From an uncultured Pelagibacteraceae bacterium (lineage in GTDB: Bacteria > Pseudomonadota > Alphaproteobacteria > Pelagibacterales > Pelagibacteraceae), in assembly GCA_902616675.1 (NCBI GenBank), contig CACMTV010000001.1, positions 242,094 through 306,093 on the forward strand: a DNA stretch of 64,000 bases. Reading direction: 5' to 3'. Below the pieces are notes generated by a model, which had not been told where the DNA came from, searched no databases, and was given only the letters and a program-made list of their open reading frames with translations. Made by a program: the position numbers and the translations under genes. Below, one piece after another: positions 10,166 to 18,294 of this stretch (positions are counted from its first letter, which is position 1; each line of letters starts with the position of its first letter).

Positions 10166-10738
10166 ATGAGCGAATTTAACAAAGACGAAAATATAAATAA
10201 AGAAGATAATAAATTATCATCAAAAAAAGAATCTGATCAGCAAAATGATGAGATTTCAATTGAAGAAAAATTGAAGAATTCTGAAGAAAAACTTCTTAGA
10301 TCTCTAGCGGACTCTGAGAATCAGAGAAGAAGATTTGAAAAAGAAATTAAAGACGCTTTTGAATTTGGAGGTTTTAATTTTGCTAAAGAGATGCTGATCA
10401 CCCTGGACAATCTACAACGCGCAAAAAAAGCTATGCAAGAAGATGAGGTCCTGAAAAAAAGTAAAGAATTTGAAAAATTTCTTAAAAATATAGAAATAAT
10501 TGAGAAAGATTTAGTGACAACTTTTGAAAAAAATAAAATTAGCAAAATTAATTGTTTAAATGAAACATTCGACCCAAATTTTCATCAAGCAATGCTTGAA
10601 ATTGAAGATGATAAAGTTGAACCAGGCACTATCGTGCAAGAAATTCAAACAGGCTTCATGTTTGGCGAAAGATTATTAAGACCGTCTTTTGTGGGAATTT
10701 CGAAGAAAAAAGGTGAAAAAAACGACAAAAATAAATAA
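10166..10738 (+). CDS. grpE: Nucleotide exchange factor GrpE
   Basis: Releases ADP from DnaK in the Hsp70 cycle. The 190 residues have a disordered acidic N-terminus, a long coiled-coil helix (about 35-90: LLRSLADSENQRRRFEKEI) and a C-terminal beta domain with VEPGTIVQEIQTGFMFGERLLRPSFVGIS, trimmed of nothing essential. It is the first gene of grpE-dnaK-dnaJ. No HrcA/CIRCE element was recognised upstream. A separate heat-shock-type promoter lies between this gene and dnaK. Confidence 0.95.
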   Translation: MSEFNKDENINKEDNKLSSKKESDQQNDEISIEEKLKNSEEKLLRSLADSENQRRRFEKEIKDAFEFGGFNFAKEMLITLDNLQRAKKAMQEDEVLKKSKEFEKFLKNIEIIEKDLVTTFEKNKISKINCLNETFDPNFHQAMLEIEDDKVEPGTIVQEIQTGFMFGERLLRPSFVGISKKKGEKNDKNK

Positions 10739-10744
10739 AAATGC

Positions 10745-10772
10745 CTTGCAGAATAACATTTAGACCCCATAT
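10745..10772 (+). promoter_or_regulatory. Sigma-32 (RpoH)-type promoter of dnaK
   Basis: Just after the grpE stop there is CTTGCA, a 14-base spacer and CCCCATAT. The heat-shock sigma-32 consensus is CTTGAA with a spacer of 13-14 bases and CCCCATnT, so the -10 element is a full match and the -35 has one mismatch. Transcription would begin near 10779, about 17 bases before the dnaK ATG and its AAAGGA ribosome binding site. The match is seen directly; activity is inferred. Confidence 0.72.
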
Positions 10773-10795
10773 AGGAAATGTAAACAAAGGAAAAT

Positions 10796-12721
10796 ATGAG
10801 TAGAGTTATTGGAATAGATTTAGGAACAACAAATTCTTGTGTGGCCATAATGGATGGTGCACAAGCTAAAGTTTTGGAGAATACTGAGGGCGCAAGAACT
10901 ACCCCTTCAGTTGTTGCTTTTTTAGAAAAAGATGAAAAATTAGTTGGTCAACCAGCTAAAAGACAGGCTGTAACAAATCCTGAAGATACTATATTTGCTG
11001 TAAAAAGACTTATAGGTAGAAAATTTGATGGTCCCTCTGTACAAAAGGATATATCAAAAGTTCCTTATAAAATAATTAAATCAGAAAACGGTGACGCTTG
11101 GGTGGAAGGAAAAGGTAAAAAATATTCACCTGCTCAGATCTCAGCTTTCGTTCTTCAAAAAATGAAAGAGACAGCAGAAAAATATTTAGGTCAAGCAGTT
11201 ACAAAAGCAGTTATAACAGTACCTGCATACTTTAATGACTCTCAAAGACAAGCTACCAAGGACGCTGGTAAAATTGCAGGTTTGGAAGTGTTAAGAATTA
11301 TAAATGAGCCAACAGCAGCTTCATTGGCTTATGGCCTAGATAAAAAGGGTGGAAAAAAAATAGCAGTTTACGACTTAGGTGGAGGTACATTTGATGTTTC
11401 AATTTTAGAAATCGGAGATGGCGTATTTGAAGTAAAATCTACCAATGGAGATACTTTCTTAGGTGGCGAAGATTTTGATGATACTATTGTTGAGTACTTA
11501 GTAAGTGAATTTAAAAAAGATAACGGAATAGACTTAAAATCAGACAAACTTGCTTTGCAAAGATTAAAGGAGTCTGCTGAAAAAGCAAAAATTGAGCTCT
11601 CTTCAGCTACTCAAACTGAGATTAATTTACCATTTATTACAGCTGATAAATCGGGTCCTAAACATCTAAATTTAAAATTTACTAGAGCTAAGTTAGAAGC
11701 ATTAGTTCAAAATTTAATTGAAAGAACATTAAGTCCTTGCAAGACAGCTCTTAAGGACTCTGGTTTTTCTGCAGCTGAAATCAATGAAGTAGTTTTAGTT
11801 GGTGGAATGACTAGAATGCCAAAAATTATAGAAACAGTTAAAAATTTTTTTGGAAAAGAACCTAACAAAAGTGTAAACCCAGACGAAGTTGTTGCGATGG
11901 GTGCAGCTATTCAAGCAGGTGTTCTTCAAGGTGATGTCAAAGACGTTCTTCTTTTAGATGTTACGCCTTTATCACTAGGAATTGAGACTTTAGGTGGCGT
12001 ATCCACAAAACTTATAGATAAAAACACAACTATTCCCACTAAGAAAAGCCAAGTATTTTCGACTGCAGAGGATAATCAGCCAGCTGTCTCTATCAGAGTT
12101 TTACAAGGTGAAAGAGAAATGGCAGCAGATAATAAACTTTTAGGTAACTTTGAGTTAGTTGGTATACCTCCCGCAGCAAGAGGAACTCCACAGATTGAGG
12201 TAACTTTTGATATTGATGCGAACGGTATTGTAAGCGTTTCTGCAAAAGATAAAGGGACTGGAAAAGAACAAAAAATACAAATCCAGGCTTCAGGCGGTTT
12301 ATCGGAAGAAGAAATTAATAAAATGGTTAAAGACGCTGAAGCAAACAAAGAAGCCGATAAAAAGAAAAGGGAAGATGTTGATGCTAGAAATCAGGCTGAT
12401 AGTATTGTTTTTTCTACAGAAAAAAGTTTAAAAGAACATGGAGACAAAGTTTCGGCTGAAGAAAAAAAAGCTATAGAGACTGGTGTTGCTGATCTTAAAG
12501 AGGCTCTAAAAGGCGCTAACATAGAAGATATTAAGAAAAAAACTCAAAACCTTATACAGGTTTCTATGAAACTTGGTGAAGCTATATATAAGAGTCAGCA
12601 AAAAGATCAGCCAAAAGACGATAAAGCCAATAAAGATCCAAAAGATAAAAGTGATGAAAAAGAAAATGTAGTTGACGCTGACTTCGAGGACGTAAAAGAA
12701 GACAAAGAAAAAAGCGCCTAA
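10796..12721 (+). CDS. dnaK: Hsp70 chaperone DnaK
   Basis: An ATP-dependent cytoplasmic chaperone. The 641 residues have the actin-like ATPase domain (about 1-385: [34 protein letters not shown]), the linker [16 protein letters not shown] and a substrate-binding domain. The lid is followed by an acidic, Asp/Lys-rich tail that ends [15 protein letters not shown], keeping the VDADFEDV motif typical of bacterial DnaK. The ribosome binding site is AAAGGA before the ATG. dnaJ follows 23 bp downstream. Confidence 0.98.
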   Translation: MSRVIGIDLGTTNSCVAIMDGAQAKVLENTEGARTTPSVVAFLEKDEKLVGQPAKRQAVTNPEDTIFAVKRLIGRKFDGPSVQKDISKVPYKIIKSENGDAWVEGKGKKYSPAQISAFVLQKMKETAEKYLGQAVTKAVITVPAYFNDSQRQATKDAGKIAGLEVLRIINEPTAASLAYGLDKKGGKKIAVYDLGGGTFDVSILEIGDGVFEVKSTNGDTFLGGEDFDDTIVEYLVSEFKKDNGIDLKSDKLALQRLKESAEKAKIELSSATQTEINLPFITADKSGPKHLNLKFTRAKLEALVQNLIERTLSPCKTALKDSGFSAAEINEVVLVGGMTRMPKIIETVKNFFGKEPNKSVNPDEVVAMGAAIQAGVLQGDVKDVLLLDVTPLSLGIETLGGVSTKLIDKNTTIPTKKSQVFSTAEDNQPAVSIRVLQGEREMAADNKLLGNFELVGIPPAARGTPQIEVTFDIDANGIVSVSAKDKGTGKEQKIQIQASGGLSEEEINKMVKDAEANKEADKKKREDVDARNQADSIVFSTEKSLKEHGDKVSAEEKKAIETGVADLKEALKGANIEDIKKKTQNLIQVSMKLGEAIYKSQQKDQPKDDKANKDPKDKSDEKENVVDADFEDVKEDKEKSA

Positions 12722-12744
12722 GATAAAAAAAGGAGCAATTTCTT

Positions 12745-13872
12745 GTGGCAAAAAGAGATTATTATGAAATCTTAGGTGTATCTAAATCCGCATCAAAGGA
12801 TGAAATTAAAAAAGCTTATCGCAAGTTAGCATTAAAATATCACCCTGATAAAAATAAAGGCGATAAAGCATCCGAAGATAAATTTAAAGAGGCTAGCGAA
12901 GCTTATCATGTGCTTTCTGATGACAAAAGAAAGACAAATTATGACCAGTTCGGTCATGCAGCATTCGAGGGAGGAGCCAATCAAGGTTTCGGTAATTTTG
13001 ATTTTGGCTCATCGTTTTCGGATATTTTTGAAGATTTTTTTGGAGATGATGTATTTGGAGGCGGCAGAAGATCTGGCAGAAGAACCTCCAATCGAGGTAA
13101 TGATTTAAGATACGATGTTTCTATAGGTTTAGAGGAAGCATACTCTGGCTTAAATAAAAAAGTAAACTACACTACTTACAAAAAATGTTCTAGATGCACT
13201 GGACAAGGTTCTGAACCAGGATCGAAGCCAGTAACTTGTAGATACTGTAGCGGAAGAGGAAAAGTGAGATCTAATCAAGGATTTTTTACAATTCAACAAA
13301 CTTGTCCTGAATGTAGTGGATATGGTGAGACTATAAACAATCCTTGTAGGCAATGTAATGGTAATGGCAAGACACAAAGTAAAGAGAGTGTTTCTGTAAA
13401 AATTCCTAAAGGCGTTGATGATGGAACAAGAATAAGAGTTTCAGGCAAAGGCGAAGCAGGAAGCAAAGGAGGGGCAACTGGAGATTTGTACTTATTTATC
13501 TCTGTAGATAATCATAGCATTTTTAAGAGATCAGATGAGCATTTATATTTTGAATTACCAATTACTTTTACAGATGCAGCTTTAGGCACTTCAGTTGAAG
13601 TACCCTCTATAGATGGTGGTAGAGCCAAAATTAAAATACCATCAGGAACACAACATGGAAAGCAATTAAGACTGAAAGGCAAAGGTATGCCATTTCTTAG
13701 AGGGAATGGTTATGGAGACTTATATATAAAAATTATCACTGAAGTACCCTCAAACCTAAATTCAAAACAAAAGGAACTATTGGAAGAATTTAAAAAAATA
13801 GAGTCTGAAAAATCAAGTCCCATTATTAAAAGCTTTTTTGAAAAAGCAAAAAAATTTTGGAAAAATTCCTAA
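12745..13872 (+). CDS. dnaJ: Hsp40 co-chaperone DnaJ
   Basis: Stimulates DnaK ATPase and delivers substrates. The 375-residue class I DnaJ has a J domain (1-70) with HPDKN, a Gly/Phe-rich stretch and a zinc-finger region with four CxxCxGxG repeats ([32 protein letters not shown]). The C-terminal substrate-binding domains follow. The start is GTG at 12745, chosen because it gives the canonical N-terminus [12 protein letters not shown] and sits seven bases after a strong AAAGGAG. It is co-directional with dnaK. Confidence 0.97.
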   Translation: MAKRDYYEILGVSKSASKDEIKKAYRKLALKYHPDKNKGDKASEDKFKEASEAYHVLSDDKRKTNYDQFGHAAFEGGANQGFGNFDFGSSFSDIFEDFFGDDVFGGGRRSGRRTSNRGNDLRYDVSIGLEEAYSGLNKKVNYTTYKKCSRCTGQGSEPGSKPVTCRYCSGRGKVRSNQGFFTIQQTCPECSGYGETINNPCRQCNGNGKTQSKESVSVKIPKGVDDGTRIRVSGKGEAGSKGGATGDLYLFISVDNHSIFKRSDEHLYFELPITFTDAALGTSVEVPSIDGGRAKIKIPSGTQHGKQLRLKGKGMPFLRGNGYGDLYIKIITEVPSNLNSKQKELLEEFKKIESEKSSPIIKSFFEKAKKFWKNS

Positions 13873-13878
13873 TTACTA

Positions 13879-14049
13879 ATGGCAATGCAAGAAATTATGT
13901 CTGCTATTTTTCTATTAGCAGTTTTATTTTTAGTTTTACCCTCTTTTTTAAATGCCAACAATAAACTTAATCAATTCTTAAAAAATATTTTTATTTGGAC
14001 TATAATTGTTCTTATTATTGTTGTAATTATTAATCTAATTATAAAATGA
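13879..14049 (+). CDS. 56-aa membrane microprotein
   Basis: A short ORF missing from the supplied track. The ATG at 13879 opens MAMQEIMSAIFLLAVLF and the reading frame ends at 14049, giving 56 residues. Two hydrophobic stretches (about 7-23 and 37-55) are separated by a polar loop containing NANNKLNQFLKN, so it is probably a two-pass membrane protein or hairpin. Its stop codon overlaps the dapB ATG (ATGA), the translational-coupling arrangement used throughout this window, and it fills the whole dnaJ-dapB gap. I do not recognise the family. The case for a real gene rests on this fit and on its amphipathic organisation. Confidence 0.6.
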   Translation: MAMQEIMSAIFLLAVLFLVLPSFLNANNKLNQFLKNIFIWTIIVLIIVVIINLIIK

Positions 14050-14822
14050 AAAAAATCAAATTAGCAATAACAGGTTGTCTAGGAAGAATGGGAAAGCAAC
14101 TCATTAAATCTTCTCAAAATAATAAAGATTTTAAAATAGTTTGTTTAACTGAAAGCGGAAATATATCTAAAAAAATTTTAGGTATTGAAGTAGAACAAAA
14201 TACAATCAATACATTTAAAAAATCTAATGTAATTATAGACTTCACTGTACCAAGATGTACTCTTCAAGTTTTAAAGATTGCATCTAAATTAAAGAAAAGA
14301 GTAGTAATAGGCACAACAGGTTTTTCAAAAAAAGAAGAGGCCCTAATAAAAAAATATTCAAGAAAAATACCTATTCTTAAGGCGGGAAATATGAGTTTAG
14401 GTGTCAATCTTTTAATGTATTTAACTGAAATAGCCTCTAAATCATTGGGTAATAATTTTCTTTCAAAAGTTTATGAAGTCCATCATAAACATAAAAAGGA
14501 TTACCCGTCTGGAACCGCTTTAATGTTGGGAAAAGGTATTGCTGATGGAAAAAATAAAAACTTTTATAGTTTATTCGGAAAAAAATATCTAAATAAAAGA
14601 ATATTCCCTTACGGTAAAAAAATAAATTTTAATTCTATCCGTAGAGGTAGTGTGATCGGGGAACATGAAGTAAAATTTTCTAGTGGTAAAGAAATAGTAA
14701 CTTTAAATCACGAGTCTTTTGATAGAGCTTTATATTCAGAAGGTGCATTAACTGCATCTAAATGGTTAATGAGAAAAAAACCAGGCCTTTATTCAATGAG
14801 AGACTTGTTAAACTTTAAGTGA
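14046..14822 (+). CDS. dapB: 4-hydroxy-tetrahydrodipicolinate reductase
   Basis: The second step of the diaminopimelate/lysine branch, reducing HTPA to tetrahydrodipicolinate with NAD(P)H. The 258 residues include the Rossmann motif AITGCLGRMGKQLI, VIDFTVP, the GTTGF loop, and the signature EVHHKHKKDYPSGTAL with the substrate-binding His pair and Lys. The start overlaps the preceding microprotein stop, and its stop overlaps the GTG start of nth, so the three are probably translated in series. Confidence 0.95.
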   Translation: MKKIKLAITGCLGRMGKQLIKSSQNNKDFKIVCLTESGNISKKILGIEVEQNTINTFKKSNVIIDFTVPRCTLQVLKIASKLKKRVVIGTTGFSKKEEALIKKYSRKIPILKAGNMSLGVNLLMYLTEIASKSLGNNFLSKVYEVHHKHKKDYPSGTALMLGKGIADGKNKNFYSLFGKKYLNKRIFPYGKKINFNSIRRGSVIGEHEVKFSSGKEIVTLNHESFDRALYSEGALTASKWLMRKKPGLYSMRDLLNFK

Positions 14823-15472
14823 AAAAAGAAGAAAAATCAAAAATTATTCAAAAAATATTAAATGATATCTATCCAAAGGTTCCCATTCCCTTGAGCTATA
14901 AAAACACTTTTACGCTTCTTGTCTCTGTTTTGCTTTCAGCCCAATGTACTGATGTGAATGTTAACAATGTTACAAAAAATATTTATCCTAAATATAATCA
15001 TCCCAGACATTTTGTTAAATTAGGTAGAAAAAAAATAGAACGTTTAATAAAAAAAATTGGAATTTTTAGAGTTAAAGCTAAAAGTATTTATTATCTATCA
15101 AAAACTTTGGTTGAAAAGTATAATGGTAGAGTACCAAGCTCTTATTTGGAATTAGAGCAATTACCCGGCGTAGGTCATAAAACTGCAAGTGTTGTAATGT
15201 CCCAAGGATTTGGATATCCAGCATTTCCTGTAGATACACACATACATCGATTGGCCCAAAGATGGGGATTAACAAATGGAAAAAATGTCGTTCAAACCGA
15301 AAAAGATTTAAAAGCGGTATTTCCCTCCAAAAATTGGAATAAGCTTCACCTTCAAATTATCTGGTATGGCAGAGAGTATTGTAAAGCTAGAGATTGTTTT
15401 GGTTTGTCTTGCAAAATTTGTAAAAGCTGTTACCCAAATAGAAAAAAAAAGATTATTACAAAGAAAGCTTGA
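14819..15472 (+). CDS. nth: Endonuclease III
   Basis: A DNA glycosylase/AP lyase of base-excision repair that removes oxidised pyrimidines. The 217 residues contain the helix-hairpin-helix LEQLPGVGHKTASVVM, with the catalytic Lys expected in GHKTA, and VDTHIHRLAQRWGL with the catalytic Asp. The start is GTG overlapping the dapB stop (GTGA). The C-terminal cysteine cluster is atypical: Cys188, 193, 198, 201 and 204 give C-x4-C-x4-C-x2-C-x2-C instead of the usual C-x6-C-x2-C-x5-C. Four of the five could still bind a 4Fe-4S cluster. The identity of the enzyme is otherwise clear. Confidence 0.93.
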   Translation: MKKEEKSKIIQKILNDIYPKVPIPLSYKNTFTLLVSVLLSAQCTDVNVNNVTKNIYPKYNHPRHFVKLGRKKIERLIKKIGIFRVKAKSIYYLSKTLVEKYNGRVPSSYLELEQLPGVGHKTASVVMSQGFGYPAFPVDTHIHRLAQRWGLTNGKNVVQTEKDLKAVFPSKNWNKLHLQIIWYGREYCKARDCFGLSCKICKSCYPNRKKKIITKKA

Positions 15473-15473
15473 A

Positions 15474-16400
15474 ATGAAAATTCTAGGTATAGGAAATGCT
15501 ATTGTGGACGTAATATGTAAAGTTAACGATAATTTTTTAATAAATAACAATCTTACTAAAAGTACAATGAAGCTTGTAGACGAAAAAGAATTTCAAAAAC
15601 TTCTTGAAAATTTAAAAATTGAAAGAACTATATCTGGTGGCTCAGTCGCCAATTCTATTGTTGGTCTTTCTCAGCTAGGTAATGAAGTTGGCTTCATAGG
15701 TAAAGTAAGCGATGATCATTTAGGCAGAAAATATGCAGAGGGACTAGAAAAAGAAAAAGTCAAATATCATTACAATATAAAATCAGAAAGTATTCCAACT
15801 GGAACCTGTTTAATCTTAATCACGCCAGACTCAGAAAGAACAATGTGCACTTTTCTTGGCACAGCAGGAAAAATAAGTGAAATTGATATTGATGAAAAAA
15901 TAGTTAAACAAAGTAAGATTACATTTCTAGAGGGGTACCTTTGGGACAAGGGTGATCCACAAAAAGCATTTAATAAAGCAATAAGTAGCTCCTCACAATC
16001 CGCAATGTCCCTTTCTGACCTGTTTTGTGTTGAAAGACATAGGGAGTATTTTTTGGATTTGGTTAAAAGAAAATTAAATATTACTTTTGCTAATGAACAA
16101 GAAATTATGGCTTTAATAAAAACAAAAAATTTCAAAGATGTTATTGATTTTGCAAAAAAAATAAAAAAATTAGTAGTAATAACAAGAGGTGAAAACGGTG
16201 CGATGGCGATTCAAAACGATACTATTGTAGAATGTAATGCTCAAAAAAATCTAAAAATCAAAGATCTCACTGGCGCAGGAGATTTATTTGCAGCAGGTTT
16301 TTTACATGGACATGTAAACAAATTATCTTTAGAGGAAAGCTTAAAAAAGGGTACAGAACTATCCTCAAAAATAATTCAACAAGTTGGGGCAAGACTATAA
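15474..16400 (+). CDS. PfkB-family nucleoside or sugar kinase
   Basis: A ribokinase-fold kinase of 308 residues from the ATG at 15474. The track's earlier start at 15366 lies inside nth and gives an unrelated N-terminus; the chosen start yields MKILGIGNAIVDVICKV, typical of the family, one base after the nth stop. Motifs are GGSVANSIVGLSQLG (substrate binding) and LTGAGDLFAAGFLHG, in which Asp is the catalytic base and the GAGD loop the anion hole. Overall shape resembles alphaproteobacterial adenosine kinase-like PfkB proteins, but the substrate cannot be fixed from sequence alone. Confidence 0.85.
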   Translation: MKILGIGNAIVDVICKVNDNFLINNNLTKSTMKLVDEKEFQKLLENLKIERTISGGSVANSIVGLSQLGNEVGFIGKVSDDHLGRKYAEGLEKEKVKYHYNIKSESIPTGTCLILITPDSERTMCTFLGTAGKISEIDIDEKIVKQSKITFLEGYLWDKGDPQKAFNKAISSSSQSAMSLSDLFCVERHREYFLDLVKRKLNITFANEQEIMALIKTKNFKDVIDFAKKIKKLVVITRGENGAMAIQNDTIVECNAQKNLKIKDLTGAGDLFAAGFLHGHVNKLSLEESLKKGTELSSKIIQQVGARL

Positions 16401-16405
16401 TTGTA

Positions 16406-16534
16406 TTAATTCAATTCTGAATATTTATTCTTCTTTTTCCTTTTGAAACTACCTTTGCCTTTTTTAGGTTTAACAACTCTAGTTCTATATTTTGATGTCA
16501 TTAAATCTTTCGCAAACTTATTTCTTCTTTTCAA
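16406..16534 (-). CDS. ArfA-like ribosome-rescue peptide
   Basis: An unannotated 42-residue basic ORF starting at TTG (16534-16532) and ending TAA at 16406. Read as protein it is MKRRNKFAKDL, then MTSKYRTRVVKPKKGKGSFKRK and a short tail. The segment YRTRVVKPKKGKGSFKRK matches the conserved core of Escherichia coli ArfA (FRQRVEKNKKGKGSYMRK), the factor that recruits RF2 to ribosomes stalled without a stop codon. The TTG overlaps the stop of the upstream regulator gene (TTGA) and follows AAAGGG at a proper spacing, supporting this start. An internal ATG would leave only 31 residues. ArfA identity is inferred from motif memory, not from a search. Confidence 0.6.
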   Translation of the reverse strand: MKRRNKFAKDLMTSKYRTRVVKPKKGKGSFKRKKKNKYSELN

Positions 16535-17160
16535 ATTGTATATCCCTTTTTCTCGCTTTTAATAAACAATTCATCATTGAATATCTCTTTAATTTTTTTT
16601 CTTAACCTGTAAATATGTGTTTCTACAGTGTGCGTATCAGCATCACTGGAATACTTCCATATTATAGAAAGAATTTCCTTTTTTTTAGTAAATGGTTTTT
16701 TTTTAAGTAACTCTATTAGTTCAATTTCTTTTTCTGTTAATTCTAATGAAATATTATTTTTAATTAATTTTCTTGAATTTTTATCTAATTTATAATCGTT
16801 AATTTTTAAAGATGAATTAATTTTAAATTTTTTTTTAACAATATTGTTAGATATGGTTAAATTAATTTGTTCTATTGTCGCTGGAAGAAACAGTTTTTCT
16901 ATATTATCTAGTCCTTTAATACTTTTTGAATTATGAAAAATAACTTTATTAATAGTCTCGTTTTTGATCTTGTCCTTGAACATTTTGTTATTGAGGGCAT
17001 CTTCGTGAATTATTAAGCCTTGGTAATTTTTTACAAGATTATAGTCATTTAATTCATTAATTGTCTCCAAATTAAAATTTAAATAATCTTTAATCTCATT
17101 TAAAGAATTATTAAATTCTTTATTTCCAAATGCTAAAATGATATTTTTTTTATCAATCAT
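16531..17160 (-). CDS. OmpR-type regulator with degenerate receiver
   Basis: 209 residues. The C-terminal third (about 125-209) is a clear OmpR/PhoB winged-helix DNA-binding domain: LELTEKEIELIELL, then DTHTVETHIYRLRKKI and SEKKGYTI. The N-terminal half has receiver-like length, but the acidic pocket and phospho-acceptor Asp are not apparent: where DLIxLD is expected there is GLIIHED (48-54), with His at the likely acceptor position. No partner kinase is nearby. It probably acts without phosphorylation. It is divergent from the L,D-transpeptidase gene (starts overlap by two bases) and coupled to the ArfA-like ORF. Confidence 0.8.
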   Translation of the reverse strand: MIDKKNIILAFGNKEFNNSLNEIKDYLNFNLETINELNDYNLVKNYQGLIIHEDALNNKMFKDKIKNETINKVIFHNSKSIKGLDNIEKLFLPATIEQINLTISNNIVKKKFKINSSLKINDYKLDKNSRKLIKNNISLELTEKEIELIELLKKKPFTKKKEILSIIWKYSSDADTHTVETHIYRLRKKIKEIFNDELFIKSEKKGYTI

Positions 17161-17650
17161 GGATTTAATATTAAAAAAAAATTTTATTCATTTTAGAGAC
17201 TATAAGATAAAATGCGCTATTGGTAAAAGAGGAATTACGAATAAAAAGGTAGAGGGGGATAAATGCACACCAAGAGGTCGTTTTAAATTGAAGTACGTTT
17301 TTTATAGAAAAGAAAGAGTCAAAAATATCATTACTAAACTAAAGATTATTCCCATAAAAAAAAATTTTGGATGGTGCGATGATGTGAGATCAAAATCTTA
17401 CAACAAATTTATAAAATTTCCTTTTAAATATAGAGCTGAAAGATTATATCTTAGACAAAATATATATGACATAATTGTAGTAATTGATTACAATTTTAAT
17501 CCGATAAGGAAAAAAAAAGGCAGTGCAATATTCCTTCATATTGCAAAAAATAATTATTCTCCTACATTAGGGTGTATTGCGGTATCAAAGAATGATCTGA
17601 AATATTTAATTTCAATTATAAATAAAAATACTTTCTTAAAAATACTTTAG
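17159..17650 (+). CDS. L,D-transpeptidase (YkuD) family protein
   Basis: 163 residues from the ATG at 17159. The track's start at 17138 overlaps the divergent gene further and adds only seven hydrophobic residues. YkuD-type motifs are present: CTPRGRFKLKYVFYR near 36-50, FLHIAKN (His127) and SPTLGCIAVSKNDL with Cys139 as catalytic nucleophile. The usual SHGC[IVL]R reads TLGCIA, a variant also seen in some alphaproteobacterial YkuD proteins. No signal peptide is visible with this start, so localisation is unclear; the family forms 3-3 cross-links or attaches proteins to peptidoglycan. It converges on yggS with a 4-base overlap. Confidence 0.82.
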   Translation: MDLILKKNFIHFRDYKIKCAIGKRGITNKKVEGDKCTPRGRFKLKYVFYRKERVKNIITKLKIIPIKKNFGWCDDVRSKSYNKFIKFPFKYRAERLYLRQNIYDIIVVIDYNFNPIRKKKGSAIFLHIAKNNYSPTLGCIAVSKNDLKYLISIINKNTFLKIL

Positions 17651-18294
17651 CTTCTACTTCCGAAAATTGCACTTCCTATTCTAACAAATGTTGCGCCATA
17701 TTTTATTGCTAGTAAATAATCATTTGACATACCTATACTGAGATGTTCAAGATTAAATTGCTTATTCAAATCCGATATCCTTTTAAAATATTTCTCAGTT
17801 TCATTATTATTAGGAGGTATTGCCATTAAACCAATTATAGAAAGTTTAAGCTTGTTTTTACAATAATTAATAAAAGGTTTTAAATTGTTTATATCAACGC
17901 CTCCTTTTTGCTCTTCAGAACCCAGATTAATTTGAATAAAATAATCAAGATTTTTTCCTTTTTCTTTTTGTCTTTTACTCAGTTCATTTGCTAATTTTTC
18001 ACTATCTAAAGAATGAATATAATCGAAAAGTTCGACAGCTTTTTTGGCTTTATTTGATTGTAATCTTCCAATCATATGCAATTTTAAATCTCTATTGGTA
18101 TTTTTAAATTGTTTCCATTTTTTTTCAGCTTCCTGAACTTTATTTTCCCCAAAATGTCTATGACCATGGTTTATTAATGGCATAACATGATCTAAAGAAA
18201 AAGTTTTACTTACAGCAACTATTTCTTCATTCTTTCTAATAGAATCACTTTTAATTTCTTGTTTTATTTTCTCAAAATTGGTTATTATGTTCAT
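17647..18294 (-). CDS. YggS/PLPBP family pyridoxal-phosphate protein
   Basis: A PLP-binding homeostasis protein related to E. coli YggS and human PLPBP, with an alanine-racemase N-terminal barrel fold but no known catalysis. The 215 residues include VAVSKTF, where the PLP lysine is expected, then GHRHFGENKVQEA, LHMIGRLQSNKAKKAV and LSIGMSNDYLLAIKYGATFVRIGSAIFG. Length matches the family. It is divergent from the ThiE-like gene with abutting starts (18294/18295). Confidence 0.93.
   Translation of the reverse strand: MNIITNFEKIKQEIKSDSIRKNEEIVAVSKTFSLDHVMPLINHGHRHFGENKVQEAEKKWKQFKNTNRDLKLHMIGRLQSNKAKKAVELFDYIHSLDSEKLANELSKRQKEKGKNLDYFIQINLGSEEQKGGVDINNLKPFINYCKNKLKLSIIGLMAIPPNNNETEKYFKRISDLNKQFNLEHLSIGMSNDYLLAIKYGATFVRIGSAIFGSRS

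Noticed and set aside
15366-15473. Extended N-terminus of the PfkB kinase
   Set aside because: It lies inside nth in another frame; the start at 15474 gives the conserved family N-terminus.
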